A stretch of 26,141 nt of DNA, from assembly GCA_019648995.1 (NCBI GenBank), contig BLXT01006951.1:892590-918730 (forward strand), read 5' to 3'. Origin of the DNA: Plakobranchus ocellatus. Lineage: Eukaryota; Mollusca; Gastropoda; Plakobranchidae. Numbering within the stretch: the first letter of the stretch is position 1; every line of letters begins with the position of its first letter. Made by a program: the position numbers and the translations under genes. Of this stretch, positions 9,930-21,403 are shown piece by piece. The notes under the pieces were generated by a model that saw only the letters and a list, made by a program, of their open reading frames with translations, was not told where the DNA came from and did no database searches.

Positions 9930-11430
9930 AAATTGTATATATTTGTTTGATGTAAGTCAGCATTTACATTTTATACCATCAAAATACGTTATGGTTACGA
10001 GAAGGAAAAATGAAAAAGATGTATTTTAGGTATGCTAAACTGCTATTTATAATTGTTTTCTAATGTACATTTGATTGTGTCAGATTAACTTTATCGATGC
10101 TTTGCAGTTATACCAAAGGCCAGAGACGATGAATGTATGTATGGTTGCTTTAGGTCAATTCTGAATCTGATAATTTTTTTTTATATAACTGTCCCATGAC
10201 TTCATTTTATCTTCCTTTCTCATGATGGATGAATCAATTTCAGTACCTGAAAACTGCATATTGTCTTGTTAACATGTAAATGGTGATCATGATGCATTGA
10301 CTTAATTTAGTGCTGTCTCATTTGAATTCTTTTTCTTCCAAATAATTCTAATCTCAGCTATCACCGACAAGGTTATATTCCTGGGGCTTCAAGTTTTTTT
10401 TCAATATCTATTGTTTATGTTATTCTCTAACATCTGAATAGATTTGACCAAACCCACATTTTTTAAATGTTCTCCTCTTTGGGGAATGTTGGTGACACAG
10501 TGGATAGTCCCTTCAAATCTACAGGGACTTTATTGTCATGAGTTTGCGCCCCGCCACAGGTGCCCTGACCTGTTAGAAGGCATGAAAGCCTGAGATCACC
10601 TTTGTCTGGACCACCCATATATAAAACCAATCTCCTCCGAACTGTCACTAAAATGTTTCTTTTCTCTTTGAAACTTTTATTGTGAGATCATAAACAAGAT
10701 GTTGTATCTTAAAGCTATTATCGTGCATAGCCCTCTTCACATTCAATAAAACTGTAGCTGCTAGAAAACTCTGCCTTGGCTCACTGTGACAGCAATATCC
10801 GGATGCCTTTGCGATTTTCGGAAACTGAAGTTGCCATTAACATAATATATGGTATAAATTTACTCTCTTTTCTTACGATGTCATTGGAACCTTCTTTACA
10901 TTTCTTATCACCATACCATATCTTGCATATTAGCCATGTTCCAATTATGTAATATTATTCTCTTGCTTCACTGTGTATTCTTCTCTGGAATTTCTTTTTT
11001 TGTATTATTATTTTTAAAGAGAAAGAAAAAATAAGACAGCCCTTAATGATGATGGAATGAGTTTTATGTACATAAAATTACATTTTCACAATATGATTGC
11101 TATTAAACAATCAATTGAACAAAATTTAGAATGTTTCCAACGATTTATTTGCTAAATCATTTTGACGTCGTTATTTTTCATATTAAATTTTTTGTTTGTT
11201 GCACATGTGCCTTGATTAATTTTACTATCATGTATGTTTTTTTGCTGCCACACAATACATGTATTGGGATTCCAGTAAAATTTCCTCAAAGTTTTAACTT
11301 TTGGCAAAATTGACATTTTTAAGACATTTCAATTTTGATCTGAAGTCCTTTAATATTAAAGACTAAAGTTTGCATAACACTAACACTCTTTAGACCTTAG
11401 CAGCTTTCTGTTTTCAGTTTTTTGATTATC
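9930..11430. other. Intergenic or kish 3' UTR region
   Basis: This is AT-rich sequence downstream of kish. Apart from the family B SINE at 10484-10640 and a second AATAAA at 10745, I see no gene, RNA or ordered structure in it. The open frames present are short and of low complexity. Confidence 0.5.
10484..10640 (+). mobile_element. tRNA-derived SINE, family B, copy 1
   Basis: This copy aligns with the one at 16681-16838: GTGACACAGTGG (A-box region), ATCTACAGGGAC, GAGTTTGCGCCCCGCCAC (B-box region), GAAAGCCTGAGATCACCTT, and an end with CCCATATATAAAACC. It has diverged more from the RNA polymerase III consensus than the other copy. Confidence 0.75.
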
Positions 11431-11435
11431 AGTCA

Positions 11436-11650
11436 GAATCTCAAGGAATCTAGACTGAGCATTCCACTCAGGCAAAGCTTCACTTACTGATCCCATCATA
11501 TCAGACATCGTGGAATCTAGAACTAGAATTTGACACAGGTCAAAGCTTGGCTTGTTGATCCCATTACGTTCAGACATCATAAAATCTAGAACTAGAATTC
11601 AGCATAGGTCAAAGCTTCGCTAGCTGATCCCATCACTCTCAGACATAGTT
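11436..11650. repeat. Tandem repeat, about 68-69 bp, three copies
   Basis: The landmark CAAAGCTT occurs at 11473, 11541 and 11610. Each unit also carries TGATCCCAT, TCAGACAT and, in most copies, AATCTAGAACTAGAATT. A degenerate partial unit precedes the first. The minus-strand 66-residue open frame here is only the translation of this repeat. Confidence 0.8.
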
Positions 11651-13678
11651 CATAAAATCCAAAGGCCTCTCCAAATTTTCACATGTGCTAGTCTAGACAG
11701 AGATCCAATGATGATGACTAAACTAGACGCTACATGCTACACCCAGTAAATCTAGTGCCTAAGAGAAATCTTTTTTTGAAACCTCTATTTCACTTGCGTC
11801 GGTGAAGATCATAACAGAAGTGGCTGCATTTTTATACTTAATATGCTATTTAATGATAAGATACTTAACAGGCTATTAAAAGAAAATAAATACTTAATAG
11901 GTTATTCAGGGAGAAACAAAAACTTTTTTTATCATCATGATATGATTGCCATTTTTATTCATGCATGAAAAAAAAATCAGACAGCATAAAATAGCACAAC
12001 ATTATTGTACACATCATCGAAAATATTGTATAGATTTAAGTTCAGCTGTATTAATTTTCTCTCTCCTTTTATTCCATGAAGTATTTTAAAATGAGTCCAA
12101 ATGAGTGGCATGGCACAAACTACATTGCAGCAAGTGTAGATTACTTCAAGATTCTACTTTCCATTTACCCTCCAAAAATACAAATATTATAAGGGTTGAA
12201 TACAATGGTATCCGAGAAAAATAAATTGTTCAATTAAATGAGTTTATGTCAAAAGTATTTTTTGTACTATCTGATGACAAATTAATGCAGAAATTAAATA
12301 AAAACTAAAGAAACATATAAAAAGAATATGATGACAAAATAAAGGTCGTTTGTAGTCTGTAAACTTCAGAAACTTTACAGTTCAGTCACAAAAAAAAGGA
12401 CATAATAGAGGGGAAGTGGAGGCATATTTTGGATAGTCTTGATAAAGATTACAGTTCAAAATTAAAAAAAAAAAAAAAAAAAGATGAAAATTGGAAAATT
12501 ATATTTCCAGCATGTATAAGCTTTAGCACTGCTTGAGAAAACTCTTCACAAATCACTGGCTATGCGTGTTGGGCACATTTCCCTGAACATATATTCCATA
12601 TCTATTTGTATGCATTTTTATGTCAGAATTTTGTTGATATCTCAATGTGAACTCGAGTTACGGGATTCGAAATGAAAAATCGAGTCAAAATAAAAACGTT
12701 TTACATATGTATATTTTTAAGGGTCTACCATAAAAACAGTGTCAGCAAGTTCTGACAATGACTTTTTTCTCAGGTTGCCATCCATATAGGCCTCATTAAA
12801 AAAGATTGGGACAGACTATTTTCTTTAAAAATCAACACAACTTAATTTAGCAACAAGATTTTTAAGTTATCATCTAAGTTATTGTTAAATGAATACATAA
12901 TGTACACAAACAATGCAAAATTTGTTAAAATATTCCAAGTTATCAATGCCATTTTTCACAATAAGCATTACCAGATTAAAAAAAGACAACAACAAAAAAT
13001 AGCAATATGAAACTTGTTGAAAATGTATTACTTGTTTAAGTGTAAATTTTTTATATCTGTCTATTGATTGCAGGCAAATCTCAAAATCAGATATTTTGTT
13101 GAGTAAAGGGACTTAGATTTGATAAGCCTGTCATCGATACCGATATGATAAGAAAACTGCTTCATGCTTCTTTTTCCTAAATTTTCTTTTCAATAACTCT
13201 ATTCAAATAAATCTACACATTCTAATTCTTTCAAATAACTTATATCAAAACTCTCTCTGTAAAAAAGAAAAACAAAAAACAATAACTTAGGTGTTTTTTT
13301 TATATTCTATACCAACAACATGTACAGTAATTAAATCAGTCTTTGCCAAAAGGGGGAATCACTTCTTTGTCTAGTCCTAAAATAATGGTTCTCTTTGTCA
13401 TAGGTTCAACATATTATTATTAATTTGGATGCTACCATGTCACTCATCTCAAGGCTGAGTCATCAATTATTGCATTGCACATTTATCATATTCTAAGCCT
13501 ACATCTCTAGTTCCAGCTTTTAAAGAAAGAAAAAGACTGCCCAACACAGAGAAGCAGAAATGTTTTAAAAAATAGATTGATCTCAAACTCATGGGTTATT
13601 TTTAAACTCAATTTTTATTTGAAAAGCCTGTTCTTGCTTAGAGAGGATGGCTTAAAACTGCGATGTGGGTGCATACTA
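11651..13678. other. AT-rich non-coding stretch
   Basis: No supportable gene, RNA or repeat family is seen. There is a poly(A) run at about 12464-12482 and several TTTATT sites (for example near 11954 and 12067) that would be AATAAA on the minus strand. It may be far downstream flank of the minus-strand receptor gene. Confidence 0.4.
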
Positions 13679-13679
13679 T

Positions 13680-13762
13680 GTGCATACACAGCACACTGCT
13701 CTAGTTTTGGCATATACAGTGTGCATACACAGCACACTGCTCTAGTTTTGGCATATACAGTG
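13680..13762. repeat. Perfect 41-bp tandem duplication
   Basis: Two adjacent copies of a 41-base unit run GTGCATACACAGCACACTGC then TCTAGTTTTGGCATATACAGT, with starts 41 bases apart (TGCATACACA at 13681 and 13722). The lack of differences implies a recent slippage or duplication event, or an assembly artefact. Confidence 0.85.
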
Positions 13763-13915
13763 TAAGTACTTAACACGTTGAGTGGGTCAAAGAAGTGGAA
13801 ACTGACCTGGCCATTTTGGTGGCTTCGGAACAAATAATACAATAACAACTTATCAAAGCGTAAATGGTGAATCAAGATACCAAAGACGTTAAAATGCAGG
13901 AGAGGTCAAAACTCC

Positions 13916-14229
13916 NNNNNNNNNNNNNNNNNNNNNNNNNNNNNNNNNNNNNNNNNNNNNNNNNNNNNNNNNNNNNNNNNNNNNNNNNNNNNNNNNNNNN
14001 NNNNNNNNNNNNNNNNNNNNNNNNNNNNNNNNNNNNNNNNNNNNNNNNNNNNNNNNNNNNNNNNNNNNNNNNNNNNNNNNNNNNNNNNNNNNNNNNNNNN
14101 NNNNNNNNNNNNNNNNNNNNNNNNNNNNNNNNNNNNNNNNNNNNNNNNNNNNNNNNNNNNNNNNNNNNNNNNNNNNNNNNNNNNNNNNNNNNNNNNNNNN
14201 NNNNNNNNNNNNNNNNNNNNNNNNNNNNN
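13916..14229. other. Assembly gap (314 N)
   Basis: The bases are undetermined. The left flank ends CAAAACTCC and the right flank begins CCCCCCTTGCC, so the missing sequence may be C-rich or simple. All open frames spanning it are artefacts of X residues. Confidence 0.99.
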
Positions 14230-15890
14230 CCCCCCTTGCCAAAAAGACTGCCCACATTTTCGCATTATTATTATCTTTTGCAGCTTAACATTAGAGAAAC
14301 AAACAAAGAGCCTCACAGTGTATTCTTCATACTTGGTTTGAAAGGGGAAGCAAAAGACGAATGAACATTTTCAGGACAGTTTCTGACACTTTTTTTTTTT
14401 TTTATTTAAATGTTTGTACTGTAACAGCAGATTGCTGAGGGCAAAAGAAAAACAAAGAGCTAACTTTTTACTTGTTTTTTGCATAGAAAAATCATTTCAA
14501 ATGAGTTTCATGTCCAGGCATAGTAGAGATTAATTTTGTATGAAGACAAAGCAACAATTTTTTTATTGACTGAAAAATATAAGAAAAGAACATATTCACT
14601 ATAACAAAAAAAAGAGTTCAACTAATTAAAAAAAAAAAAAAAACATCATATAACGCTTGTTTGTACTTAAATTGGAGCAAGTTAGCATTTTTTAAAAAAG
14701 AAACCTGCAGGAAAAATGGACACCATTTGCCAGAGAGTAAATTAACAAAGGAGGAAAGGCCACTCAATCTCTATATTATTACCAGCTGTGACTGTGAGGT
14801 CTTTCAACTTTCTAAATATTTTACTCAACAATGGAAAAGGCAAACTATATATCTAGCTTTGGATTTTACTGCCAGATCTGGTATTTGCACTCATGAAGGT
14901 TAAACATAAATTCGAAGAGGGAGAAGCAAATTCTGAACAAATTAATGGTCTTAAAAAATCTCAATTTTCACTTCAAACGGCCACAGATTCAAGTTAATTG
15001 TTCCTTTTTGGCAATGACTTCAATCATGGAAATCAATATTCTAATGCATTGTTTCAATATAGAAAATTGATATTGTGTCATCATTACTGATCATCAATAA
15101 TGAAAAATCATAGACCAGGATTTCTTGCTGGTAAAGTTTTGGTATATGAGCTTGCATCAGGGACCACAAAACTTGCCCATGTGCCTCAAGACGATCAATG
15201 AGCAATCAAGTGTGTTTAGTCTATTTATATCAACTACCAAGTCTAGTGGTAATCCAAGCAGAGAAATGGAAGACATTGTTGCTTTATTTTCAATGATTGA
15301 AAGACATTGATAATTGTGCAGATGAGTGGCTTTGCGTAGCAATAATAAAATACAATGTATTAAAGTTTAAACCAGAAGTCTTTAACAATCAATGCTGTGT
15401 GGAAGTTGCAATTTTTAAAAAATCTTTCAAAAGTTTACATTTCCTGAAACATCAAAAATGACCGTGAACGAATGTACAGTTTTTAGACAACAATTAATAA
15501 ACACTCTTAAATTAAATACAGATGTTCAAAGATTGATTTTTCACAAAATCCTTTACAATATATATATATAGACAATGAGAGGTTGGAAGACAAGAACAGA
15601 CAGCACTTTGTACATTAATAATTGAGAGGTTTTTCTATAGTGAATTAAAAATGTGAAGCCCAAAGCTGTTTTCAACAATCGCTCATACTTCAGCTTGAGA
15701 TATTGCCTAAAGAAAAAAAAATCATGCAACAATCACTGATACAGGTGTTATGTTATATATATAATAATATTTATACATTATACAGCTATTACACACAGCA
15801 TCATTAGAGTTCACATTGTCTATAAGATAAGCTAGGGTTACCTGTGTGATTGTAGTTAGCTCTGAACTCACTTGTTTATATAAAAAAAAA
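14230..15890. other. AT-rich non-coding stretch
   Basis: No convincing exon is seen on either strand. There are poly(T)/poly(A) runs (14390-14404, 14630-14643), short TA repeats (15560, 15756) and short open frames with no splice context. Candidate minus-strand AATAAA sites (plus TTTATT) occur near 14401, 14556 and 15284. Confidence 0.4.
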
Positions 15891-15897
15891 AAGTGAA

Positions 15898-16347
15898 AAT
15901 GAAATTCTTTAGATCAAATAGACCACATGAGAACAATGAAGCTCTTTGGATCAAATACACCACACAAAAACAATGAAACTTCTTGGATTAAACACTCAAT
16001 GAAACTTCTTGGATTAAACACTCACCACATGAAACTGATGAAACTCTTTGGATCAAATACTACATGAATACAATTAAGCTCTTTTGATGAAATACTTGCT
16101 TCATGAGAACAATGAAGCTCTTTGGATCAAATACACACCACATGAGAACAATATAAAGCTTTTTGGATCAAATACACATCACATGAAACTGATGAAGCTC
16201 TTTGGATCAATTACTCACCAAATGAGAAAAATGAAGCTCTTTTGATCAAGCACTCACCACATGAAATTAATAAAGCTTTTTATGAAATACTCACCATATG
16301 AAACGAACAAAGCTCTTTTTATCAAATATTCACCACATGAGAACAAC
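15898..16347. repeat. Minisatellite, about 12 copies of a 37-39 bp unit
   Basis: The unit is close to GAAGCTCTTTGGATCAAATA then CTCACCACATGAGAACAAT. About twelve diverged copies follow head to tail; one is truncated (near 15985). At least four units carry the minus-strand heptamer GGTGAGT, identical to a strong splice donor core. The array lies 3.3 kb downstream of the receptor gene's stop codon. Confidence 0.85.
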
Positions 16348-16680
16348 TTCATAAGAAGGATTTTTTTTTTTACAAGACCAATTGGGTAAAGTTTGTGTTA
16401 TGTACATATCACAGCACTGCATTCCCTACTTTCCATCAAACAGGAAATCTAAAAAAAAAATGTTTGTACAGGAAAAAAACAGTGATTTATGGTTGCATAT
16501 ATATATTCCTTAAACAAAAGAAAAGAGCAAAGCCTTACAGCCTGATATAAAACCTATCTTGTTTATTATTTTGGCAAAAATCTGTAACTTTCCATGATAA
16601 AGTTTCTTTTATACTTCTCAAAGTAAAAATGAGAGGTTATTCAGAGTAGTAATAATATTGACCATGATAAAACTAGGATC

Positions 16681-16838
16681 CCCGAGCGTCCATGGCACAG
16701 TGGCTTGTGAGTCCGCCCTGAGATCTGCAGGGACCCTTCTGTCGCGGGTTTGAGCCCCGCCACTGGTGCCTGTTGGAGGACCCTAAAGCCTGAGATCACC
16801 TTGCTGTGGACTGGCTATATATAAAAACCCAACCCATT
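16681..16838 (+). mobile_element. tRNA-derived SINE, family B, copy 2
   Basis: It has a good RNA polymerase III promoter: A box TGGCACAGTGG and a B-box-like GGGTTTGAGCCCC about 50 bases later. The body includes GATCTGCAGGGACCCTTCTG and AAAGCCTGAGATCACCTTGC, and the end is GGCTATATATAAAAACCC. It aligns with the copy at 10484-10640 over its whole length and in the same orientation. Confidence 0.8.
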
Positions 16839-19440
16839 AGGATTCCCTATGTGTATTATAACCATGAGTTTAGAAAAAAAAGATAAATCATCATGAATGG
16901 CTTTCAAACTTTTTTTATCAAAAGTTATGATGATTAGATCACTGATGAAAGTGATGGCTGCCATGATTTTTTAAAATCAGTTTATCTATTGCACTTTAAA
17001 TAGTCTGCTGGTAGAGACAGCCAAATCACCATTTGCCGAGGACCTTTTAGAAAATCATTAAGCGAGATACATGGCTGTACATTTTTTACATCATTACATG
17101 TGCTTCAAATTGCGTCACTAAGATCAGCACCAAAATCCAGTCAACTTATGGTTTGTGGGTTCTCACTTTCGTCAACGAATTTCCATATTCTACTGTAAGC
17201 TAATAAAAACTTTTTTTAAAAAAAGATAGAACAAAATAAAACAAAATCAAAGAAACAGAAAGGCTACAACTTAAAGGCTGGAAAAGAAACAAAAAAATTT
17301 TTACAATGCTGACAAATAGACGACTTCGAGCAATTCTTCAAACACTTATGAATTGATGGAGAAAATAAAACCCAAAACACAAAACTGATTTCAAACTGTT
17401 TGCAGTTACCTCATGGCAGAGTCAATGATCATAAATTAAGATCAAAGAAGTTACAGATCAACTTTTTCATCCATACCATATTCTCCTCAGTCTGACCTAC
17501 CACAACACTTTGAGGGTCGGCAAGAAGTCATGGAGAATTAGCGAAGTGTCCATATTTTGCCCTGTAGGCATAAAGCAACGAAGATTAAGCAAAGTTGGAC
17601 AGTGTCTACATTTTCGCAGGCAGCAGTTAACTCCTCTGAGAATGTGAATTTCTCCCACACATATAAGTTTCTTTCTTTGTGTTACTGTCCCCACTGCTTT
17701 TGCACAGTTCATCCTGTCATCTTGATAGTGGTTTACTTTATACTGAATCCATTGAAACACTTTCATTTTTACCAAAGAGAAATTGTTTAAATTATTATGC
17801 ACTTTGCTTCATTTTAATAATTGCTCCAAACCCATCTTAGCAACAATAAAGCTTGTATTAACTGTGAAACAACATGATAGTTGCCATCCCTGCTTATTGA
17901 AGAGATTTTTTGATTCAGTGTTCTGAATTCCTGAGTTAATTTTTAAAAGAAAAATTGTAAATTATTTCATACATAGATATTAACAAAGCAAGTTCACAGC
18001 AAAATAGCTCTCTTTTTTGCCTCTGCAAAATAAGATGACCATAAAAAATGGACTTCAATACCAGGAAAGCGTCTTGTATATTGTTATGTACATAAGGCAT
18101 CTTAAAAATTTAGTCTTTAATATTGAGTGTCTTTTGAACTGCAAGTTAAAGATGAATATAAATATATGGTTTATAAAAAATGTGGAACTTTTTAATAAAC
18201 TCTTGAATTTCTTCCTCTTTTCTGGATTCACAACAAATATATGATTTTACAGATGTCGACTTAGTCACAAGAGGGGTAAAAAGTCTGTAATTTATCATTC
18301 ATCCAATAGTGTGTATCTATGATGGAAATTTCAGAGCAAGTGTTTAAAACTCTTTTTTTTCACTAACTCTACAGCAAGCAGATGTTCCATCCGTACATGA
18401 CGAATTCAACAGCTCCATTTAATATTGTATGAATGTATTGAGTCACGACAAAATCATAGTCATGGGGAAAAAATTGGGTATGGACAAATGAGTTGTATGC
18501 ACCCTGAGGTACACCAATAGTAAATATCATGTAATCACAAAATGAGGACAAACTCTTGATGTGGAAAAGAATAAGAACTTTGATAGTCCAAATGGGTCAG
18601 ATGCATCACTAATTTAAATGACACTACACATTCTAAATTTCTTAAGTCAGTCCGAATGTGTCAGATGTTGCATACAAAACTTTTTAGAAAAATTAATTTC
18701 AAGTTCTTTTTTTTCCTATAAAATGCTTTTTCCAAAACTTTAAAAGTCTCCTATTTTGGCTGAGAATCACTGCAGCTCTGTACCGTTTTCTTGAATGTCA
18801 AGCTTGCACAGAGTAATTTCAGGCTGTCTTGGCAAAAGAAAATGTTCACAATGCAACAGCCAACCTCTTGGGATTGATCTCAAGACATTTGATGATTGAA
18901 CATCCATAACATCTTTTTTTAAACAATACAAACGAAAATGGCAATGTTAGTAATGAGTGTCCCTTATTTTACAAAATTATGCAACATTCAAATCAATTGA
19001 ACTTCTTTTCACTTTGTATTGTTTGTGTCTTTATTCTTGATTTGTCGTTGTGAATTATCTTGAACTGCAGTCTGGGTAGGGAGGAAGAGGCAGCCATTAT
19101 TCACAACCACAGCGTCTTGAATTTTCAACAGGACAGTTGCTGAGACGAACAGATCACAACCAACTGATGTGCACTTTAAAGCTTACAAAAAAAAGGATGT
19201 TTTTTGTCAACTTTGGGGTTTCTCAATAACCATGTTTAGCATCTGGCCAACTGCGCCATGCACATCCAGATTTCTGGGCATTGTCTGTGCTTTGTGTCGC
19301 ATTCATTATCAATATGTATAAAGCTTTCTGATACACAGCCATTAGTCTTGTTGGTTACATGGTCATGTTTTACCAGCAGGGATCAGCTGGAACAACAGTT
19401 GTATACCGTGTGCGTGGTGCGATGAGGCGGCTGCAAACCT
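16839..19440. other. Non-coding region, possibly 3' UTR and flank of the receptor gene
   Basis: This 2.6-kb stretch lies downstream of the minus-strand stop codon. Part of it may be 3' UTR; minus-strand AATAAA candidates read as TTTATT at 19030-19035 and, further on, 16562-16567. The open frames at 17497-17802 and 18369-18551 have no homology I recognise and no consistent splice phase with the receptor, so I do not call them. Confidence 0.4.
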
Positions 19441-19451
19441 CTGATGCAAGC

Positions 19452-19679
19452 TACTAACACTGGCCTGTAAACACCCGCTGTCCCTGTCATGCTATCACTG
19501 GCTTGTAGACGCCTGCTGTCCCTGTCACGTTAACACTGGCCTGTAAAAACCTGCTGTCCCTATCACGCTATCACTGGCCTGTAGACGCCTGCTGTCCCTG
19601 TCACGTTATCACTGGCCTGTAGACGCCTGCTGTCCCTGTCACGTTATCACTGGCCTATAGACGCCTGCTGTCCCTGCCC
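19452..19679 (-). repeat. 38-bp minisatellite, six copies, overlapping a coding end
   Basis: The landmark ACTGG occurs at 19459, 19497, 19535, 19573, 19611 and 19649, an exact 38-base period. On the minus strand a unit reads GGGACAGCAGGCGTCTACAG then GCCAGTGATAACGTGACA. The unit nearest the splice acceptor encodes the last eleven residues and stop of the LRP4-like receptor; five more lie after the stop. The array is notably GC-rich for its surroundings. Confidence 0.95.
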
Positions 19680-19762
19680 ACTCGGGCTCCTCTGATTCTG
19701 GAGACCATTTGGTCTTAAAGTCTGTGGCAAATCTGGGCATCAACCTGGACCGGTCAGCACCT
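19639..19762 (-). CDS. LRP4-like receptor, terminal coding exon
   Basis: An acceptor TTAACTTGTTGCAG (AG at 19764-19763) opens this exon in phase 2, matching the donor of the preceding exon. It encodes GGADRSRLMPRFATDFKTKW, SPESEEPEWAG and then TAGVYRPVIT before TGA at 19641-19639. The frame has ordinary protein-like composition, unlike the other two frames. The last eleven codons and the stop lie inside the first copy of a 38-bp minisatellite. A second possible acceptor at 19699-19698 would give a short alternative ending (GIRGARVGRDSRRL). This is the cytoplasmic C-terminus. Vertebrate LRP4 ends in a PDZ-binding motif, but VIT here is not an obvious one. Confidence 0.8.
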
Positions 19763-20424
19763 CTGCAACAAGTTAATTCACACAAAAAATCTTATGAGAT
19801 GTTATACAAAACCGATGTGTCCAAATCAGTGAACAAATTAAAAAAAAAATGTATTAAATTTAAAAGTGAAAAATTAATGACCTTAAAAGTTTTATTTCAT
19901 CAATATCACATTTTTTATAACAAATCAATTTTTTTAAAAGTTATAATATTGACACATACAATTAGTGCCTTTTGAGTCTTGTTAAAAAAAAAAGACATAA
20001 GTGAAACAAATAGATCCAAACTATTGCTCCAAAAACGTACAATGGAGCATTTTACACTTTCAAACAAAGTTACCATCTTTCCCATGTAAGAAAAAAAGCA
20101 TCATAAAATTTACTGACTGCTTTAATTCTTTTCCTCACTATCAAATCTGTGAAAGTCCAACACACATTATTTGGCTGGCTATATCGTGCTGTGAGCCTCA
20201 AACTTTTATAATTTTAGGAAAAAAATAACCAAGGCAGTGAGGATCTCTTTCCTCTTTCACAGTCAGGTTTGGAGCAGACATCAACAACCATTGCATGCTT
20301 GACCTGTCTCTGTGGTCAGTCATACGTATCAGCTCACTTTCCTGAAATGACTTAGCATGCTGAGCAATATACATGTGTACACCTAGGCCTCTATATTTTT
20401 GAAGATGGAGCTAACTGAACTCAC
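19763..20424 (-). other. Intron of the LRP4-like receptor
   Basis: This 662-base intron lies between donor CAAGG|GTGAGT (20425/20424) and acceptor TTGTTGCAG. It is AT-rich with no repeat element. The plus-strand open frames here are chance or antisense. Confidence 0.75.
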
Positions 20425-20513
20425 CCTTGAGCGGAGGGCTGAAAGAGCGACGCAGCCTCGTGCTGGGAGCTGTCTGTGGAATCCGAGCCGGCACTTGCGG
20501 CAGTCAGACGCTC
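20425..20513 (-). CDS. LRP4-like receptor, cytoplasmic-tail exon
   Basis: This is an 89-nt exon between acceptor GATCTCTTTAG and donor CAAGG|GTGAGT, phase 0 in and phase 2 out. It encodes ERLTAASAGSDSTDSSQHEA then ASLFQPSAQG. The Ser/Thr/Asp-rich stretch followed by Glu/Gln and hydrophobic residues recalls the TDTVSIQASSGSLDD region of the vertebrate LRP4 tail as I remember it. It is GC-rich compared with the surrounding introns. The plus-strand open frame over the same bases is a shadow. Confidence 0.85.
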
Positions 20514-20791
20514 CTAAAGAGATCAGAAAAATATGGCTCCGTCAAACTTGTACATGCATCATCTCTTCTAACTCGAAGGTAACACATCACTAGGCACTCC
20601 CAGCAGAGCTACTCTCTAAAAGAAAACTGAGGGGTCAGGAACTCTCAGTTACAAACAGTGATCCTCACATGTCTGCGTGTCCAAACTGCATGAGACAAGA
20701 TCGCATTCTAGCAAACATTGTTTGTCCACATATCTGCCAGGTTGTCCATCAACTATGATAATAGCAAATACGACTTACACTATTTTGTAAC

Positions 20792-20912
20792 AGTACTGCG
20801 ATATGTTTGATAAAATTTAGGAAAAAAATCAGCCATATGTGAAATAAATAGTACTGCAATAGTGCAATGTGTTTGATAAAATTTAGACTACAAATCAGCC
20901 ATATGTGAAATA
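20792..20912. repeat. Two-copy direct repeat, about 60 bp
   Basis: AGTACTGC, GTTTGATAAAATTTAG and AATCAGCCATATGTGAAATA recur in the same order in two adjacent copies; the second has about eight extra bases after AGTACTGCAATA. The 60-residue minus-strand open frame here is the repeat's translation. Confidence 0.8.
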
Positions 20913-21403
20913 GTCTCACAAAATGAACCAAGTTGTAGATCTACATGACAGAATTCAAAACAACATTCTAATGTTAAAAAGTAAAAAAAAAAAACTGCTC
21001 TTCATGTAAAGAAAGTCTCTAACACAATTGTCTGTACAAAGTTCTGCATGATAATGAAATGAATAATTCCACAATTTTAATTTAGGTTTTAAATAAAAGT
21101 CAACTATGACGGTCCATAACTAAGCTCATTTCTTGTGTAATGTATCAAAATCATAAGACTAATATTAACACTCTACTTCATGAGAGGAAAAACCACTGCC
21201 ATTTGTGAGGTGACATTAAAACAGCTTCTTCCAAACTTTTCCTACTTGCAAGAAATAATGGCTTTTCAAGTTTGTCGTTTCTAAACAAAACCTACTTAAT
21301 GTTTCACCTCCTGCAAGACTGGCCTGTGCAGCCCTGCAGTGAATTTTTAATGCTTCTTATATGTTAAGAAAGAACCTTTTCTAACAGATTTATCTAATTT
21401 TAG

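Noticed and set aside
13864-14364. Four long open frames across the N gap, up to 166 residues
   Set aside because: They exist only because undetermined bases translate to X; the real sequence on either side is short and without protein character.
17497-17802. Overlapping open frames on both strands (101 and 77 residues)
   Set aside because: There is no recognisable motif, no consistent splice phase with the receptor gene, and neither strand is favoured by composition.
18369-18551. Minus-strand 60-residue frame with a protein-like look and an upstream CCTCAG acceptor-like site
   Set aside because: Joining it in the phase required by the exon at 20425 gives a different frame that soon stops, and the exon at 19762 fits better.
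19655-19697. Alternative terminal exon from acceptor TCTCCAG at 19699
   Set aside because: It is possible as a minor isoform, but it yields only GIRGARVGRDSRRL, while the acceptor at 19764 gives a longer frame of better composition. Another appealing reading, NQRSPSGQGQQ, is out of phase.
20749-20931. 60-residue frame with repeated FHIWLI..LNFIKHIA
   Set aside because: It is the translation of a two-copy DNA repeat within an intron.
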